Source: Parahaliea mediterranea (GTDB taxonomy: Bacteria; Pseudomonadota; Gammaproteobacteria; Pseudomonadales; Halieaceae). Taken from it: 64,000 bases of DNA. The stretch lies in the NCBI RefSeq assembly GCF_003402235.1, contig NZ_QEWO01000003.1, positions 124,001 to 188,000 of the forward strand, given 5' to 3'. Shown in pieces: positions 38,880 through 47,838 of this stretch. The translations under genes and the position numbers were made by a program. The number at the start of each line of letters is the position of its first letter. Within the stretch, counting starts at the first letter, position 1. The notes under the pieces are model-generated. The model was not told where the DNA came from, did not search any database, and saw only the letters and a program-made list of their open reading frames with translations.

Positions 38880-40909
38880 AGGCGGAAGGCCACAATGGCA
38901 TCGCCCAGGTCGGTGCCCAGGTAGGCGTGGCCGCCGGCCGCAATCACCACGTACTGGCGCCCATCGCGCTGGCCGCGAAAGGTCATCGGCGTGGCCTGCC
39001 CGCCCGCTGGCAGGCGATGCTGCCACAGGGCCTTGCCGGATGCGGTGGCAAAGGCCCTGATGTAGTTGTCGGTGGTGGCGCCGATGAAGGTAAGCCCGCC
39101 CCCGGTGACCAGCGCGCCGCCCTGGTTTGGCACGCCCAATTCCCGCCAGAAGGGAAAGGGGGCAACGTCGCGGGTGGTGCCCAGTGGCCGGTCCCACACG
39201 GTATCGCCACTGGCCAGGTCGACGGCCCGCAGCCCACCCCAGGGCGGTGCGGTGCAGGGCGCGCCCAGGGGTGACAAGAACAGGGTCAGATCGAAGGCGT
39301 AGGGCGAGTCCGCCATGGGGTACACCGGCACCTGCCCCGCGGCGATTTGCGCATCGGCCTGCGCCCTCGGGATCAGGGTTACCACGCTGGCCACGCGGGT
39401 GTAGTTGGCAATCAATAGTTTGCGCTGCGGGTCTATGGCCACGCTGCCCCAGTTGGCGGCGCCGGTATGGGCCGGGTAGAGGATGGTGCCCTGCTCCCCC
39501 GGCGGCGTGAACAAGCCCTCGGAACGGTGGCGGCGGAAGGTGTCCAGGCACTTGCCCCGATCCCAGGGGGTAAAGCCCCAGATATCCGCTTCCGACAGAT
39601 GGGTATCAAGCAGGGGCTCGGGTTTGCGCGGCACCGGTTGTGTTGGCGACACGCGCATGCCGGGCACGTCGCTGCCGGGCACGGGCCGCTCGTCAATGGG
39701 GAAGATCGGCTCCCCCGTCAGCCGGTTGAGGATGAAGACAAACCCCTGCTTGGTGGCCTGCGCCACGGCGGGCACCGGGCCATGCTGTCCCGGACCATCG
39801 TTGCCGGGACTTGCTTTACCGGGATAGTCAAACAACACCGGCTGGGCCGGCACATCGTAGTCCCAGATGTCGTGATGCACCGTTTGAAAATGCCAGCGGA
39901 CCTGCCCGGTCTTTGCATCCAGCGCCACCAGGGAACTGGCGTAGTAATCCAGGCCCTTGCGCAGGCCGCTGTAATAGTCTGGCGCCGCATTGCCGGTGGG
40001 CACAAACACCAGCTGGTTGCGGGTATCGACAGAAAACACGCTCCAGGCATTGGGGGTGCCGCGCTGCCAGCGGGCGGGGCCGCCCTGGCGCTGCCAGCCC
40101 GGCGGCACCGGGTCCCAGGCCCAGCGCAGTTCGCCGCTGTGGACATCAAAGGCCCGAATCACCCCGGGCGGCGCATCCAGGGTCTGGTTGTCTTCCACCA
40201 GGGCACCCACAACGGCAATGTCGCCAATGATGGCCGGCGGCGACATCACCTTGTAGTGCCCGGGCGTCACCGCCCTCAGGCCGCGGCGCAGATCCACCTT
40301 GCCGCCCTGCCCGAACCCCGGGCACAGCTGCCCGCTGTGGGCATCCAGCGCCAGCAGGTAGGCATCCACCGTGCCCATCAGAATACGCTCGCGGCAGGTG
40401 GCGCCCGCCGGCAATGACGGCGATAAGTGGTAGCTCACGCCCCGGCAGGCCATGACGTAGTGGCCCGCCTCTGCGCTCTGGTGGCGATACACCCAGCGCT
40501 CGCGACCGGTCTGCGCGTCCAGCGCCACCACATGGTTGCGCGGGGTGCAGGCATACAGCACGTCATCAACCACCAGCGGGGTGGCCTCAAAGGCGGGCAA
40601 CTTCATGGATTGCAGGCCGGCGCCCTCGATCAGGTCGCCCGTGTGATACTCCCAGGCCACCTCCAGCGTCCCGACATTGTCCGGGGTGATTTGCGCCAGG
40701 GGCGAAAAGCGCTGGCCGCCCTCGTCACCGCCGTAGTGGGGCCAGTTGCCGGTGGCCACGCTGGCCGCTGTGGCCTGCGGCGCTTGCCTCACCGTTGTTG
40801 CGGTCGTTGCGGCTGCCGCTGCTGTAGTGGGTATTGCAGCCAACGCCAAGGCGGCAGCAACTGCACCAAGCCCGCCCAGGGCCGTTTTACAGCGGGCGCC
40901 GGCAACCAT
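38864..40909 (-). CDS. Soluble periplasmic PQQ-dependent alcohol/sugar dehydrogenase
   Basis: This 681-residue quinoprotein has an N-terminal signal-like segment (ALGGLGAVAAALALAAIP) and an eight-bladed propeller with repeating LDAxTG phrases (ALDAQTGRERW, ALDAHSGQL, ALDAKTGQVRW) and WDYDVPAQPVL, as in glucose and quinate dehydrogenases. The five membrane helices of membrane glucose dehydrogenase are absent, so electrons must go to a carrier. It oxidises an alcohol or polyol in the periplasm with PQQ. Its ATG directly abuts the stop codon of the Coq4-like gene, so it ends the 2-oxoacid dehydrogenase operon. No PQQ synthesis genes are in the window. Confidence 0.9.
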   Translation of the reverse strand: MVAGARCKTALGGLGAVAAALALAAIPTTAAAAATTATTVRQAPQATAASVATGNWPHYGGDEGGQRFSPLAQITPDNVGTLEVAWEYHTGDLIEGAGLQSMKLPAFEATPLVVDDVLYACTPRNHVVALDAQTGRERWVYRHQSAEAGHYVMACRGVSYHLSPSLPAGATCRERILMGTVDAYLLALDAHSGQLCPGFGQGGKVDLRRGLRAVTPGHYKVMSPPAIIGDIAVVGALVEDNQTLDAPPGVIRAFDVHSGELRWAWDPVPPGWQRQGGPARWQRGTPNAWSVFSVDTRNQLVFVPTGNAAPDYYSGLRKGLDYYASSLVALDAKTGQVRWHFQTVHHDIWDYDVPAQPVLFDYPGKASPGNDGPGQHGPVPAVAQATKQGFVFILNRLTGEPIFPIDERPVPGSDVPGMRVSPTQPVPRKPEPLLDTHLSEADIWGFTPWDRGKCLDTFRRHRSEGLFTPPGEQGTILYPAHTGAANWGSVAIDPQRKLLIANYTRVASVVTLIPRAQADAQIAAGQVPVYPMADSPYAFDLTLFLSPLGAPCTAPPWGGLRAVDLASGDTVWDRPLGTTRDVAPFPFWRELGVPNQGGALVTGGGLTFIGATTDNYIRAFATASGKALWQHRLPAGGQATPMTFRGQRDGRQYVVIAAGGHAYLGTDLGDAIVAFRLPAAE

Positions 40910-41761
40910 TCACCCGGCCCCGTCGGCCGGCGCGGCGCCTTCGTCACGCATGACCTGCCACGCCCAGTCCCAGGCGCCCTCCGCCGGCGCCTCGGTAATG
41001 CCCAGCTGCTGTCGAATCTCCGGAATGCTCAGGTCCCAGTAGTCTTCCCAGCGCTCGTAAAACAGCGGGCGCGGCAGTGCCCGGGCCATGCGCCGGGCCA
41101 GGTCCATCGCCTCCCAGAACAGCCCCAGGGTGGCAGGATAATGCAGCGTCGCCCGCATCCAGCCGCTGGCCACTTGCAGGGTGGTCTGCATGGACAGCTC
41201 GGCGGCAAGGTGGGGGCTGAAGTGATCGTAATAGTTGGTGCTGTTCAGCATGATCAGCGCGTACTCCCCCAGGGGCGACACATCAAAGCCGGTGATCATG
41301 TGCTGGATGTCATGGCTCTGGATAAAGCGCTTCAGCCAGTACTGGTGATCATTCTCGGGCGCGCCCTTGAACATAAAGTCGATATCCAGCCCGCTGTCCA
41401 CCACAAAGCGGTACACACGCTCGCCGAGCGTGCCCGGCTGGTGCGCCCGCAGTCGCTCGGCGCTGAAGTCGGAAACAAAGCCCGCATCCAGCCAGCGGGC
41501 AAACACCGGGTTGCTGGCGCGCTCCTGCTGGAACAGGGCAAGGGTCTTAGCGGTATCACTCACCTCGGCAAAGGCCGCCCCCATCTCCGGAATGAAGTAG
41601 GCCGGCGGCAGGTCGTTGCCCACCTTGCGCAGCATTTCCTGGGCCACCACATGGCGCAGGGCCGCGCTGTTTAGGTACTTGGAGGAGCTGACCAGCACGC
41701 TGCTGCGGGTGGTGAGTGGCTGGATACCGCCCTTCAGGTACGCACTTTCTTCGCTGTTCAT
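40910..41761 (-). CDS. Coq4-family protein, paralogue 2
   Basis: The start at ATG 41761 gives 283 residues. The family signature HDxxHx11E is HDIQH (150-154) with Glu166, and GTLGERVYRFV corresponds to the GTLG segment. It shares the SSSKYLN-ALRH N-terminal phrase with paralogue 1 at 4636-5469 (SSTSKYLN-LRHW). It lies between the E2 subunit and the PQQ dehydrogenase in one operon and is not near ubiquinone genes. The substrate is unknown; the family fold binds a hydrophobic, probably quinone-like or isoprenoid, ligand with a metal. Confidence 0.78.
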   Translation of the reverse strand: MNSEESAYLKGGIQPLTTRSSVLVSSSKYLNSAALRHVVAQEMLRKVGNDLPPAYFIPEMGAAFAEVSDTAKTLALFQQERASNPVFARWLDAGFVSDFSAERLRAHQPGTLGERVYRFVVDSGLDIDFMFKGAPENDHQYWLKRFIQSHDIQHMITGFDVSPLGEYALIMLNSTNYYDHFSPHLAAELSMQTTLQVASGWMRATLHYPATLGLFWEAMDLARRMARALPRPLFYERWEDYWDLSIPEIRQQLGITEAPAEGAWDWAWQVMRDEGAAPADGAG

Positions 41762-41811
41762 GGTTGCCTTGCCTCTCAAGATTGCCCTGTCTGTGAAGCG
41801 CCAGTGAACCG

Positions 41812-43080
41812 TCAGTCCAGCAGCCAGTCCGGGTCGGCCAACCTCTCCGACAAGGTGTTCAGGAAGCGGATGGCATGGCCGCCGTCCAGCGCCCGGTGGT
41901 CGAAGGTCAGGGACGGGCGCAGCACGGTGCGCACGGCCACCCGGCAATTGCCGTCGTCGTCGATCTCCGCCACCGGCACCTGGCGGGTGGCGGGCAGGCC
42001 CAGCAGGGCCACCTGCGGCGGGTTGAGGATGGCCTCGGCGCGCAGCACGGGGCCCAGGGCACCCGGGTTGGATAGGGTAAAGGTGCCACCCTCCAGTTCC
42101 TCGCGGTCCAGGCTGCCCCCCAGCGCCCGGGCCGTTAGCCCCTTGATGGCGGTGTTGAGTTCATTCACGTCGAGCCGCTGTGCATCCTTGACCACCGGCA
42201 CTACCAGGCCGTCGGGGGTGTCCACCGCAATGCCCAGGTTAACGGTTTGCCACAGGTAGCGTTCCTTTTCGCCGTAGGTGGCGTTCAGCTCGGGGTGGTC
42301 CGCCAGGGCCTTGCACACCGCCGCGGCGATGCAGCTGAACAGGGAGATGCCCGCCTCGCCCCTGGCCACCTGGGTGCGGCTCAGTTCATGGCGCACCTCA
42401 ATCAGGTGTTCAATGGCAATCTCCATGTCGGCGGTGAGCTGGGGCACCTCCCGCGCCACCGCACTCAGGCGCCGGGCAATGGTTTGCCGGCGCAGGCTGT
42501 TGGCCACGGTTTTGCACGGCACAGCCTCGTAACCGGCGGGCAGGGGCGATTTGGCATCGGCCGCCGCAACACGCGCGAGAATATCCTCCTTGGTGACCCG
42601 CCCCGCCGGGCCGCTGCCCGCTACCTCTGTCAGGTTAATACCGTGTTCCGCTGCCAGCTTGCGCACCAGCGGCGAGTGTCGCGCGCCGCCAGCTGCACCC
42701 GCCGCGGTGTTCGCCGGGGTTGCAGCGCTGTTGTCTGCGGTACTGCCTGCGCTGGGGCTAGCATCAGGGATTGCATCAGCGTCTGCACCGACAGCATTCA
42801 GGGCCTGCAGCGCGGCCTGCAGGGCCTCGCCGGGCACTTCGCCATCGGCGAACAGGCCCACCACGTCGCCCACCTTGAAGTCCTCGTCTTCCTCGGCAAG
42901 CTGCTTCAGCAGATAGCCGTCGCAGTCGGCATCCACCTCGGTGAGGGTTTTGTCGGTCTCCACCTCGTAGAGGGTCTGCCCCGCTGTGAAGTAGGCGTTC
43001 TCGGCAACATGCCAGGCCACCAGGCGGGCGTTTTCCACCGAGCCCATGTGGGGAATTCGAAGTTGTTTGACGTCACTCAT
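41812..43080 (-). CDS. 2-oxoacid dehydrogenase E2 (dihydrolipoamide acyltransferase)
   Basis: This 422-residue protein has an N-terminal lipoyl domain with the modified Lys44 in EVETDKTLTEV, an Ala-rich linker, a peripheral subunit-binding domain (SPLVRKLAAEHGINL) and the acyltransferase domain ending in TFDHRALDGGHAIRFL (HxxxDG catalytic motif). It takes the acyl group from E1 and passes it to CoA. The E1 genes lie directly upstream. No E3 (dihydrolipoamide dehydrogenase) gene is present, so that subunit must come from elsewhere in the genome. Confidence 0.94.
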   Translation of the reverse strand: MSDVKQLRIPHMGSVENARLVAWHVAENAYFTAGQTLYEVETDKTLTEVDADCDGYLLKQLAEEDEDFKVGDVVGLFADGEVPGEALQAALQALNAVGADADAIPDASPSAGSTADNSAATPANTAAGAAGGARHSPLVRKLAAEHGINLTEVAGSGPAGRVTKEDILARVAAADAKSPLPAGYEAVPCKTVANSLRRQTIARRLSAVAREVPQLTADMEIAIEHLIEVRHELSRTQVARGEAGISLFSCIAAAVCKALADHPELNATYGEKERYLWQTVNLGIAVDTPDGLVVPVVKDAQRLDVNELNTAIKGLTARALGGSLDREELEGGTFTLSNPGALGPVLRAEAILNPPQVALLGLPATRQVPVAEIDDDGNCRVAVRTVLRPSLTFDHRALDGGHAIRFLNTLSERLADPDWLLD

Positions 43081-43098
43081 CCGACTGCTCTCGCTACC

Positions 43099-44103
43099 TT
43101 AACCAAGACACAGCTGCCGCCCGGCAGCCACGATTTCCGCCACCGAGGGAATGCACAGGGCTTCAAGCGCGCCATGCTGGGGCAGCGGCACATCCTTGCC
43201 GGCCACCCGCAACACCGGTGACTCCAGGTCGAAGAAGGCCTGCTCCTGAATGTGGGCGGCAATTTCGGCGCCGGGCCCGGCGGTTTTCATCGCCTCGTGC
43301 ACGACCATCGCGCGGTTGGTGCGCCGCACCGAATCCAGAATCAGCGGCCAGTCGATGGGCACCAGGCTGCGCAGGTCGATGACCTCCAGGTCGATGCCCT
43401 CCCCCGCCAGTTGCCCCGCCGCCTGCAGCGACGGCTCCACCATCGAGCCGTAGGTGAGCAGCGTGGCGCTGCTCCCCGGGCGACGCACGCAGGCCTTGCC
43501 GATGGGCACAAAATGGTCGCTGCCGGTGGGCACATCGCCGCGCTGGAAGCTCAGGGTATTCACACTGTGAAACAGCACCGGGTTGGGCTCGCGCAGCGCG
43601 GCGCACATCAGGCCCTTGGCATCGGCGGCAGTGGAGGGCACCACTACCTTCAGGCCGGGAAAGTGCATGCCGAGCACCTCGGTACAACTGGAATGTTCCG
43701 GGCCGGCGCCGTTCATGGTGCCAATGGGGAAGATAATGACGGCGGTCATCGGCACGTTCAGCCCGTGCATGTAACGCCACTTGGCCAGCTTGTGGAAAAT
43801 CTCGTCGCCGGCTATCAGGGCAAAGTCACCAAAGCCCATGTTGATCACCGGCTTCATGCCCGCGATGGCGGCGCCAGCCGCCAGCCCTGCCTCAAAGGCC
43901 TCGGAGATATTGCTGTCGATGACGCGATCGGTGCCGAACTCATCGGCCAGCCCCTTCTCGGCGCCAAACCAGCCGCCCGTGGCTACCCCCTGGCCGAGCA
44001 CGAAAATGCTGTCGTCTTCGCGCATGGCCTCCACCAGGGCCTGGCCCATGGCGGCGTTGTAGGTGATGGATTGGGTATCAGCCATAGTTTGGGTATCAGC
44101 CAT
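43099..44103 (-). CDS. 2-oxoacid dehydrogenase E1 beta
   Basis: This 334-residue E1 beta subunit has the expected N-terminal SITYNAAMGQALVEAMRED, SEAFEAGLAAGAAIAG and C-terminal transketolase-like domain (SLVPIDWPLILDSVRRTNRAM). With E1 alpha it decarboxylates a 2-oxoacid using ThDP. The start at ATG 44103 has an AAGGA site; its first six codons are an exact 18-bp duplicate of the next six (MADTQT then MADTQS), so a second ATG at 44085 is also available. It overlaps the E1 alpha stop by eight bases. Confidence 0.93.
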   Translation of the reverse strand: MADTQTMADTQSITYNAAMGQALVEAMREDDSIFVLGQGVATGGWFGAEKGLADEFGTDRVIDSNISEAFEAGLAAGAAIAGMKPVINMGFGDFALIAGDEIFHKLAKWRYMHGLNVPMTAVIIFPIGTMNGAGPEHSSCTEVLGMHFPGLKVVVPSTAADAKGLMCAALREPNPVLFHSVNTLSFQRGDVPTGSDHFVPIGKACVRRPGSSATLLTYGSMVEPSLQAAGQLAGEGIDLEVIDLRSLVPIDWPLILDSVRRTNRAMVVHEAMKTAGPGAEIAAHIQEQAFFDLESPVLRVAGKDVPLPQHGALEALCIPSVAEIVAAGRQLCLG

Positions 44104-45073
44104 AGTAGAGATCCTTGAAAATAGTGTCTGGCGCAGGGTCGTCTTCGGCCATGGCGGCCTGATAGGCCGAGGCCACCTCGGCCTCGGCCTGCGCCCACAG
44201 GGCGCTGGCCTCATCCTCATCCAGCCGGGCCGCCAGCAGCGCCAGGGGGTCGCGATAGGCATCCAGGTAATCCGGTGCGCGGTAGTGCTGGGGGTCACCG
44301 GCGTAGTGGCCGTGCTTGCGAAACACCTTGGCCTCGATGAGGGTTGGCCCCTCACCCGCCCTGGCCCGCTCGATGGCTTCGGCGGTGGCGGTGTACACCG
44401 CCTGCGCGTCCTGGCCGTCCACCACCACACCGGGAATGTGGTAGCCGGCGGCGTAGTCGGCAATGTTCTCGGTGGGGCTCACCTGCTTGAGTGGGGTGCC
44501 CACCAGCCACTCGTTGTTTTCGCAGAAGTAAATCAGCGGCAGCTTCCAGGCGGCGGCGTGTACCAGGGTTTCGTGAAAGGTGCCGCGGGCGGCGGTGCCA
44601 TCGCCAAAGTTAGCCAGCGCCACCTGGTCGGTGCCGCGCTGCTTGGCGGCCAGGGCCGCGCCAGCGGCCAGCGGGTATACGCTGCCCAGCGTTGCCCCCT
44701 CGCCCATCACGCCAATGGCGTAGTCCACCCAGTGGGGCACACCGCCGCCCTTGCCCCCGGTGGAGCCGGAAGGCTTGCCCAGCAGGTCGCCCAGTATCGG
44801 GCCCGGCGCCATGCCCTTGCCAATGGCCCAGGAACAGCCCCGCCCCTGGTAGAACAGGTAGTCGTCACGGCGCATGGCGGCGCTGGCGCCGATGCCGGCG
44901 GCCTCCTGCCCTTCGCCGGGGTGCCACCAGCCGCTGAAGCGGTTGTTGCGAACGTGCTGGGCCATGCACTGTTCAATGGCGCGGGTGAGCGCCATGCGCT
45001 GGTACATCCGCTTGAGCAGGTCCGAATCCGGCGCCGGCCCGCCGGGGTTTTTGCCAGGGTGCTGATCGTTCAT
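44096..45073 (-). CDS. 2-oxoacid dehydrogenase E1 alpha
   Basis: The start at ATG 45073 behind AAGGA gives 325 residues. The ThDP site is NFGDGTAARGTFHETL followed by FCENNEW, closest to acetoin and branched-chain 2-oxoacid dehydrogenases, and YRMALTRAIEQ-like and GWWHPGEGQEAAG segments are in place. It heads the E1alpha-E1beta-E2-Coq4-PQQ operon. The true 2-oxoacid is unknown; an acetoin-type or branched-chain-type substrate is plausible. Its promoter region carries a copy of the island operator (45166-45181). Confidence 0.92.
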   Translation of the reverse strand: MNDQHPGKNPGGPAPDSDLLKRMYQRMALTRAIEQCMAQHVRNNRFSGWWHPGEGQEAAGIGASAAMRRDDYLFYQGRGCSWAIGKGMAPGPILGDLLGKPSGSTGGKGGGVPHWVDYAIGVMGEGATLGSVYPLAAGAALAAKQRGTDQVALANFGDGTAARGTFHETLVHAAAWKLPLIYFCENNEWLVGTPLKQVSPTENIADYAAGYHIPGVVVDGQDAQAVYTATAEAIERARAGEGPTLIEAKVFRKHGHYAGDPQHYRAPDYLDAYRDPLALLAARLDEDEASALWAQAEAEVASAYQAAMAEDDPAPDTIFKDLYYG

Positions 45074-45165
45074 GGCTGTCCTTTTTATGTTGCGGTGGTG
45101 GTGCGCTGGCGGTGCGTAACCAGGCACTGTGCAGCACAGCCTATGCCCCACCCGCAAGCCCCGCC

Positions 45166-45181
45166 TCATTCGATGAAATGA
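45166..45181 (-). promoter_or_regulatory. Island operator, facing E1 alpha operon
   Basis: TCATTC-GATG-AAATGA matches the palindrome TCATTC-N4-GAATGA at 11 of 12 positions. It lies about 100 bases before the E1 alpha ATG; a weak -10 (TAGGCT, 45143-45138) starts about 30 bp from its centre. Confidence 0.65.
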
Positions 45182-45214
45182 ATTCCCCGGCAGCCGGCGC
45201 CGCCTGTCGAATGT

Positions 45215-45230
45215 TCACCCGATCGAATGA
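45215..45230 (+). promoter_or_regulatory. Island operator, facing TonB receptor
   Basis: TCACCC-GATC-GAATGA matches at 10 of 12 positions. A good -10 box, TATGAT at 45252-45257, begins 29.5 bp from the centre, placing the site near -41.5 of the receptor promoter. Confidence 0.68.
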
Positions 45231-45308
45231 GCTGTTGTTGTACCCCGCCGCTATGATGGCCTGCGAGTTAGAACATTGGCCTTATAACGATTACTCAGGA
45301 GTCAATTC

Positions 45309-47666
45309 ATGCTGCGGATATCCCAGCCCTGCCTCACCTTTGTTCCCACGCCTGCCCACGCGCTTGCCCTCGCCATGGCCCCGCTGCTTGCCACAGCGCC
45401 GCTGCCCGCGGCCAGCCAGGACAGCCGGGCCTCGGCCCTGGAAGAGGTGGTGGTAACCGCGCGCCGGGTGGAAGAGAGCCTGCAGGAAGTGCCGGTGGCG
45501 GTCACGGCGCTGACCAAGAACACCCTGGAAGCGCTGCGCATCGACAGCTTTCTGACCGTGGGGCAGACCGTGCCCAACGTGTACATCCAGAAACAGGGCG
45601 GCAGCCCCACCGCGCCGCAGATGAACATACGCGGGGTGTCCAACGGCTCGCTGAACATGCAGGTGGACTCCGGCATCGGGCTGTATGTGGATGGCGTGTA
45701 CGTGGGGCGCCCGGGCGCCTCGGCCTTTGACATGGCCGACCTGGAGCGGGTGGAAGTGATGCGCGGCCCCCAGGGCACGCTGTTCGGGCGCAACTCCACT
45801 GGTGGCGCCATCAACCTGATTACCGCCAAGCCCACTGGCGACGCTGACTTTGGCCTGGACTTTACCGCCGGCAATTTCAACCACCGGGAATACCGCGCGC
45901 GCATTGACACCGCGCAGTGGAAGGGCTTTTCGGCCCGGCTGGTAGCCGGCCATGTGGAATACCAGGGCGACGTGGACAACCTGTCACGCCCGCGCAGCTA
46001 CACCTTCGACGCGCCCTTTGGCACCTACACCAGCAACCGCCGGGGTGGCGACAGCGACACCGACAATGCCTATGTGGCCATCAACTACGCGGGCATAGAG
46101 CGCCTGACGGTGGACTACAAGTTCGACTACAGCAACTGGAAGGGCAGCATGAACTACCGGCAGATGGGGAGCTTCGGCCCCTGCGTCGACTTCGACGCCA
46201 CGCCGGGCCAGTGCATTATCGGCAACGGCCTGGTGGATCCGGTGCGCCCCTTCAGCCTGAGCTTCGACTACCTCGATGAACTGGCCGCGCCACTGGAATC
46301 CGGCGCCGAGCAAATTACCCGGGGGCACTCACTCACCGCTGAGTTCGAGATCAGCGACAGCCTGGCCATCCGCTATATCGGCGGCTACCGCGAATACCAG
46401 CTGGACAGTGGGATGAACCAGGTGTGGGGAGCCAGCGAATATGTGGATACGGCGGGCATCATCGGCGGCGTACCGGGAGGCCTTTACGCCCCGCTGCTGG
46501 CGTTGCGCAAGGAAGATCAGGACCAGTTCTCCAATGAGTTGCAGCTGATCGGCAACAGCGAGCATATCGAGTGGATTATCGGCGCCTTCCAGTTCGAGGA
46601 GGAGGGCGCGCTTAACAACCCGATATTCCTCTCCCAAACCTTCTCCGACGGGCAGTACATTCCCATCAGCGTTGCGGCCTTCCACTACTTTGTTGGCCAG
46701 AACGTCGAGGTTACCAACGAATCGCTGGCCGCCTACGCCCACCTGACCTGGCACCTGGGCAACTTCGACCTGAGCGGCGGCATCCGCTACACCGAGGACG
46801 ACCGCGAGGAGTACATCATCGCTGCGGGCCTGTACGGCGCGGTGCTGCCTGGCAACCAGTCCTTCGACTACAGCGACGACCACCTGGACTACGACGCCTC
46901 GCTGACCTACAACTTCACCGACAGCGCCAACGTCTACGCCAAATACGCCACTGGCTATGTGTCCGGTGGCACCCTCGGGGGCAACGCCTTCGACCAGGAC
47001 GAAATGACCCTGTATGAACTGGGCATGAAGTCCGACTTCTTCGATCAAACCCTGCGTTTCAACGCCGCCGTGTTCCGCCAGGAACGCACCGACGTGCAGA
47101 TAGAGGGCTTTACCAGCATCGGTTATTTCATGGGCCGCGGCGAGGAGATCAACGCCGATGGCGTCGAGCTGGAAGCCACCTGGATTCCCGTCACCGGACT
47201 GTCGCTGAACGCCTCCTGGGGTTATACGGATGTGGACAGCTCCGGCGATCTGCGCACCTACCAGCCGGAAAACACCGCCTATTTTGGCGCCCAGTACGAC
47301 TTCCCGGATCTCGCCAACGGCATCCAGACCACGGTGCGCGTGGACTGGAGCTGGCGCGACGAAGTGCATCGCCTGGCCTGTATCGCAGGGCAGGACCAGG
47401 TGCCCGCCACCGATATCTGCGCCGGCACGCCGGACTATGCCCTGGATGAGGCGGCAACCATTGGCGAGGTGGACATGGTCAGCGCCAACCTGGTGTTTGC
47501 CAATATTCCGCTGGGCCGTGACACCCGCCTGAAGGCCACCCTGTGGGGCCGCAACCTGCTGGATGAAGACGAAATCGAATTCAACTTCACCCTGGGCGGG
47601 CCAACCATTGCCAACACCTTCGTGCGCCCGCGCACCTATGGGGTGGATGTGGCCGTTGATTTCTGA
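45309..47666 (+). CDS. TonB-dependent outer membrane receptor, paralogue 2
   Basis: 785 residues, ATG behind AGGAG. It has a signal-like N-terminus, a TonB-box phrase LEEVVVTARRVEES, the plug motif VEVMRGPQGTLFGRNS, and a barrel closing with TYGVDVAVDF. It imports the substrate of the surrounding pathway through the outer membrane. It is divergent from the 2-oxoacid dehydrogenase operon, and the gap has two operators with the receptor -10 at the right distance. A strong terminator follows. It is of the same subtype as the receptor at 5604-8048 but clearly diverged. Confidence 0.94.
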   Translation: MLRISQPCLTFVPTPAHALALAMAPLLATAPLPAASQDSRASALEEVVVTARRVEESLQEVPVAVTALTKNTLEALRIDSFLTVGQTVPNVYIQKQGGSPTAPQMNIRGVSNGSLNMQVDSGIGLYVDGVYVGRPGASAFDMADLERVEVMRGPQGTLFGRNSTGGAINLITAKPTGDADFGLDFTAGNFNHREYRARIDTAQWKGFSARLVAGHVEYQGDVDNLSRPRSYTFDAPFGTYTSNRRGGDSDTDNAYVAINYAGIERLTVDYKFDYSNWKGSMNYRQMGSFGPCVDFDATPGQCIIGNGLVDPVRPFSLSFDYLDELAAPLESGAEQITRGHSLTAEFEISDSLAIRYIGGYREYQLDSGMNQVWGASEYVDTAGIIGGVPGGLYAPLLALRKEDQDQFSNELQLIGNSEHIEWIIGAFQFEEEGALNNPIFLSQTFSDGQYIPISVAAFHYFVGQNVEVTNESLAAYAHLTWHLGNFDLSGGIRYTEDDREEYIIAAGLYGAVLPGNQSFDYSDDHLDYDASLTYNFTDSANVYAKYATGYVSGGTLGGNAFDQDEMTLYELGMKSDFFDQTLRFNAAVFRQERTDVQIEGFTSIGYFMGRGEEINADGVELEATWIPVTGLSLNASWGYTDVDSSGDLRTYQPENTAYFGAQYDFPDLANGIQTTVRVDWSWRDEVHRLACIAGQDQVPATDICAGTPDYALDEAATIGEVDMVSANLVFANIPLGRDTRLKATLWGRNLLDEDEIEFNFTLGGPTIANTFVRPRTYGVDVAVDF

Positions 47667-47691
47667 ACCGTGACTGCACGTCGGTCCATTC

Positions 47692-47717
47692 ACGGGCGGG
47701 ATTCCGCCCGTTTTTTT
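47692..47717 (+). terminator. Intrinsic terminator after TonB receptor
   Basis: A perfect 8-bp stem ACGGGCGG/CCGCCCGT with a 4-base loop is followed by six more T residues. It ends the receptor transcript and insulates the LuxR-type gene. Confidence 0.9.
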
Positions 47718-47753
47718 ATGTGTTCACAACCAACATGGCCCCGCCACCGGCGG

Positions 47754-47782
47754 CTGTTTCCGAACAGGCATTGGCGTATACT
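47754..47782 (+). promoter_or_regulatory. Promoter of LuxR-type gene with inverted repeat
   Basis: TATACT (47777-47782) is a good -10. An inverted repeat CTGTT-TCCG-AACAG (47754-47767) occupies the -35 position. A regulator could bind there; the start codon is 57 bases downstream. Confidence 0.45.
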
Positions 47783-47838
47783 GAAGCGCGGCCCTGGCTG
47801 GTCGACCCATGAGCCTCCACCGCAAGAGGTACATAATA

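Noticed and set aside
45073-45309. Mobile-element ends suggested by repeated CATTC/GAATG
   Set aside because: Repeats are short, centred on promoters and lack transposase genes or target duplications; an operator explains them.
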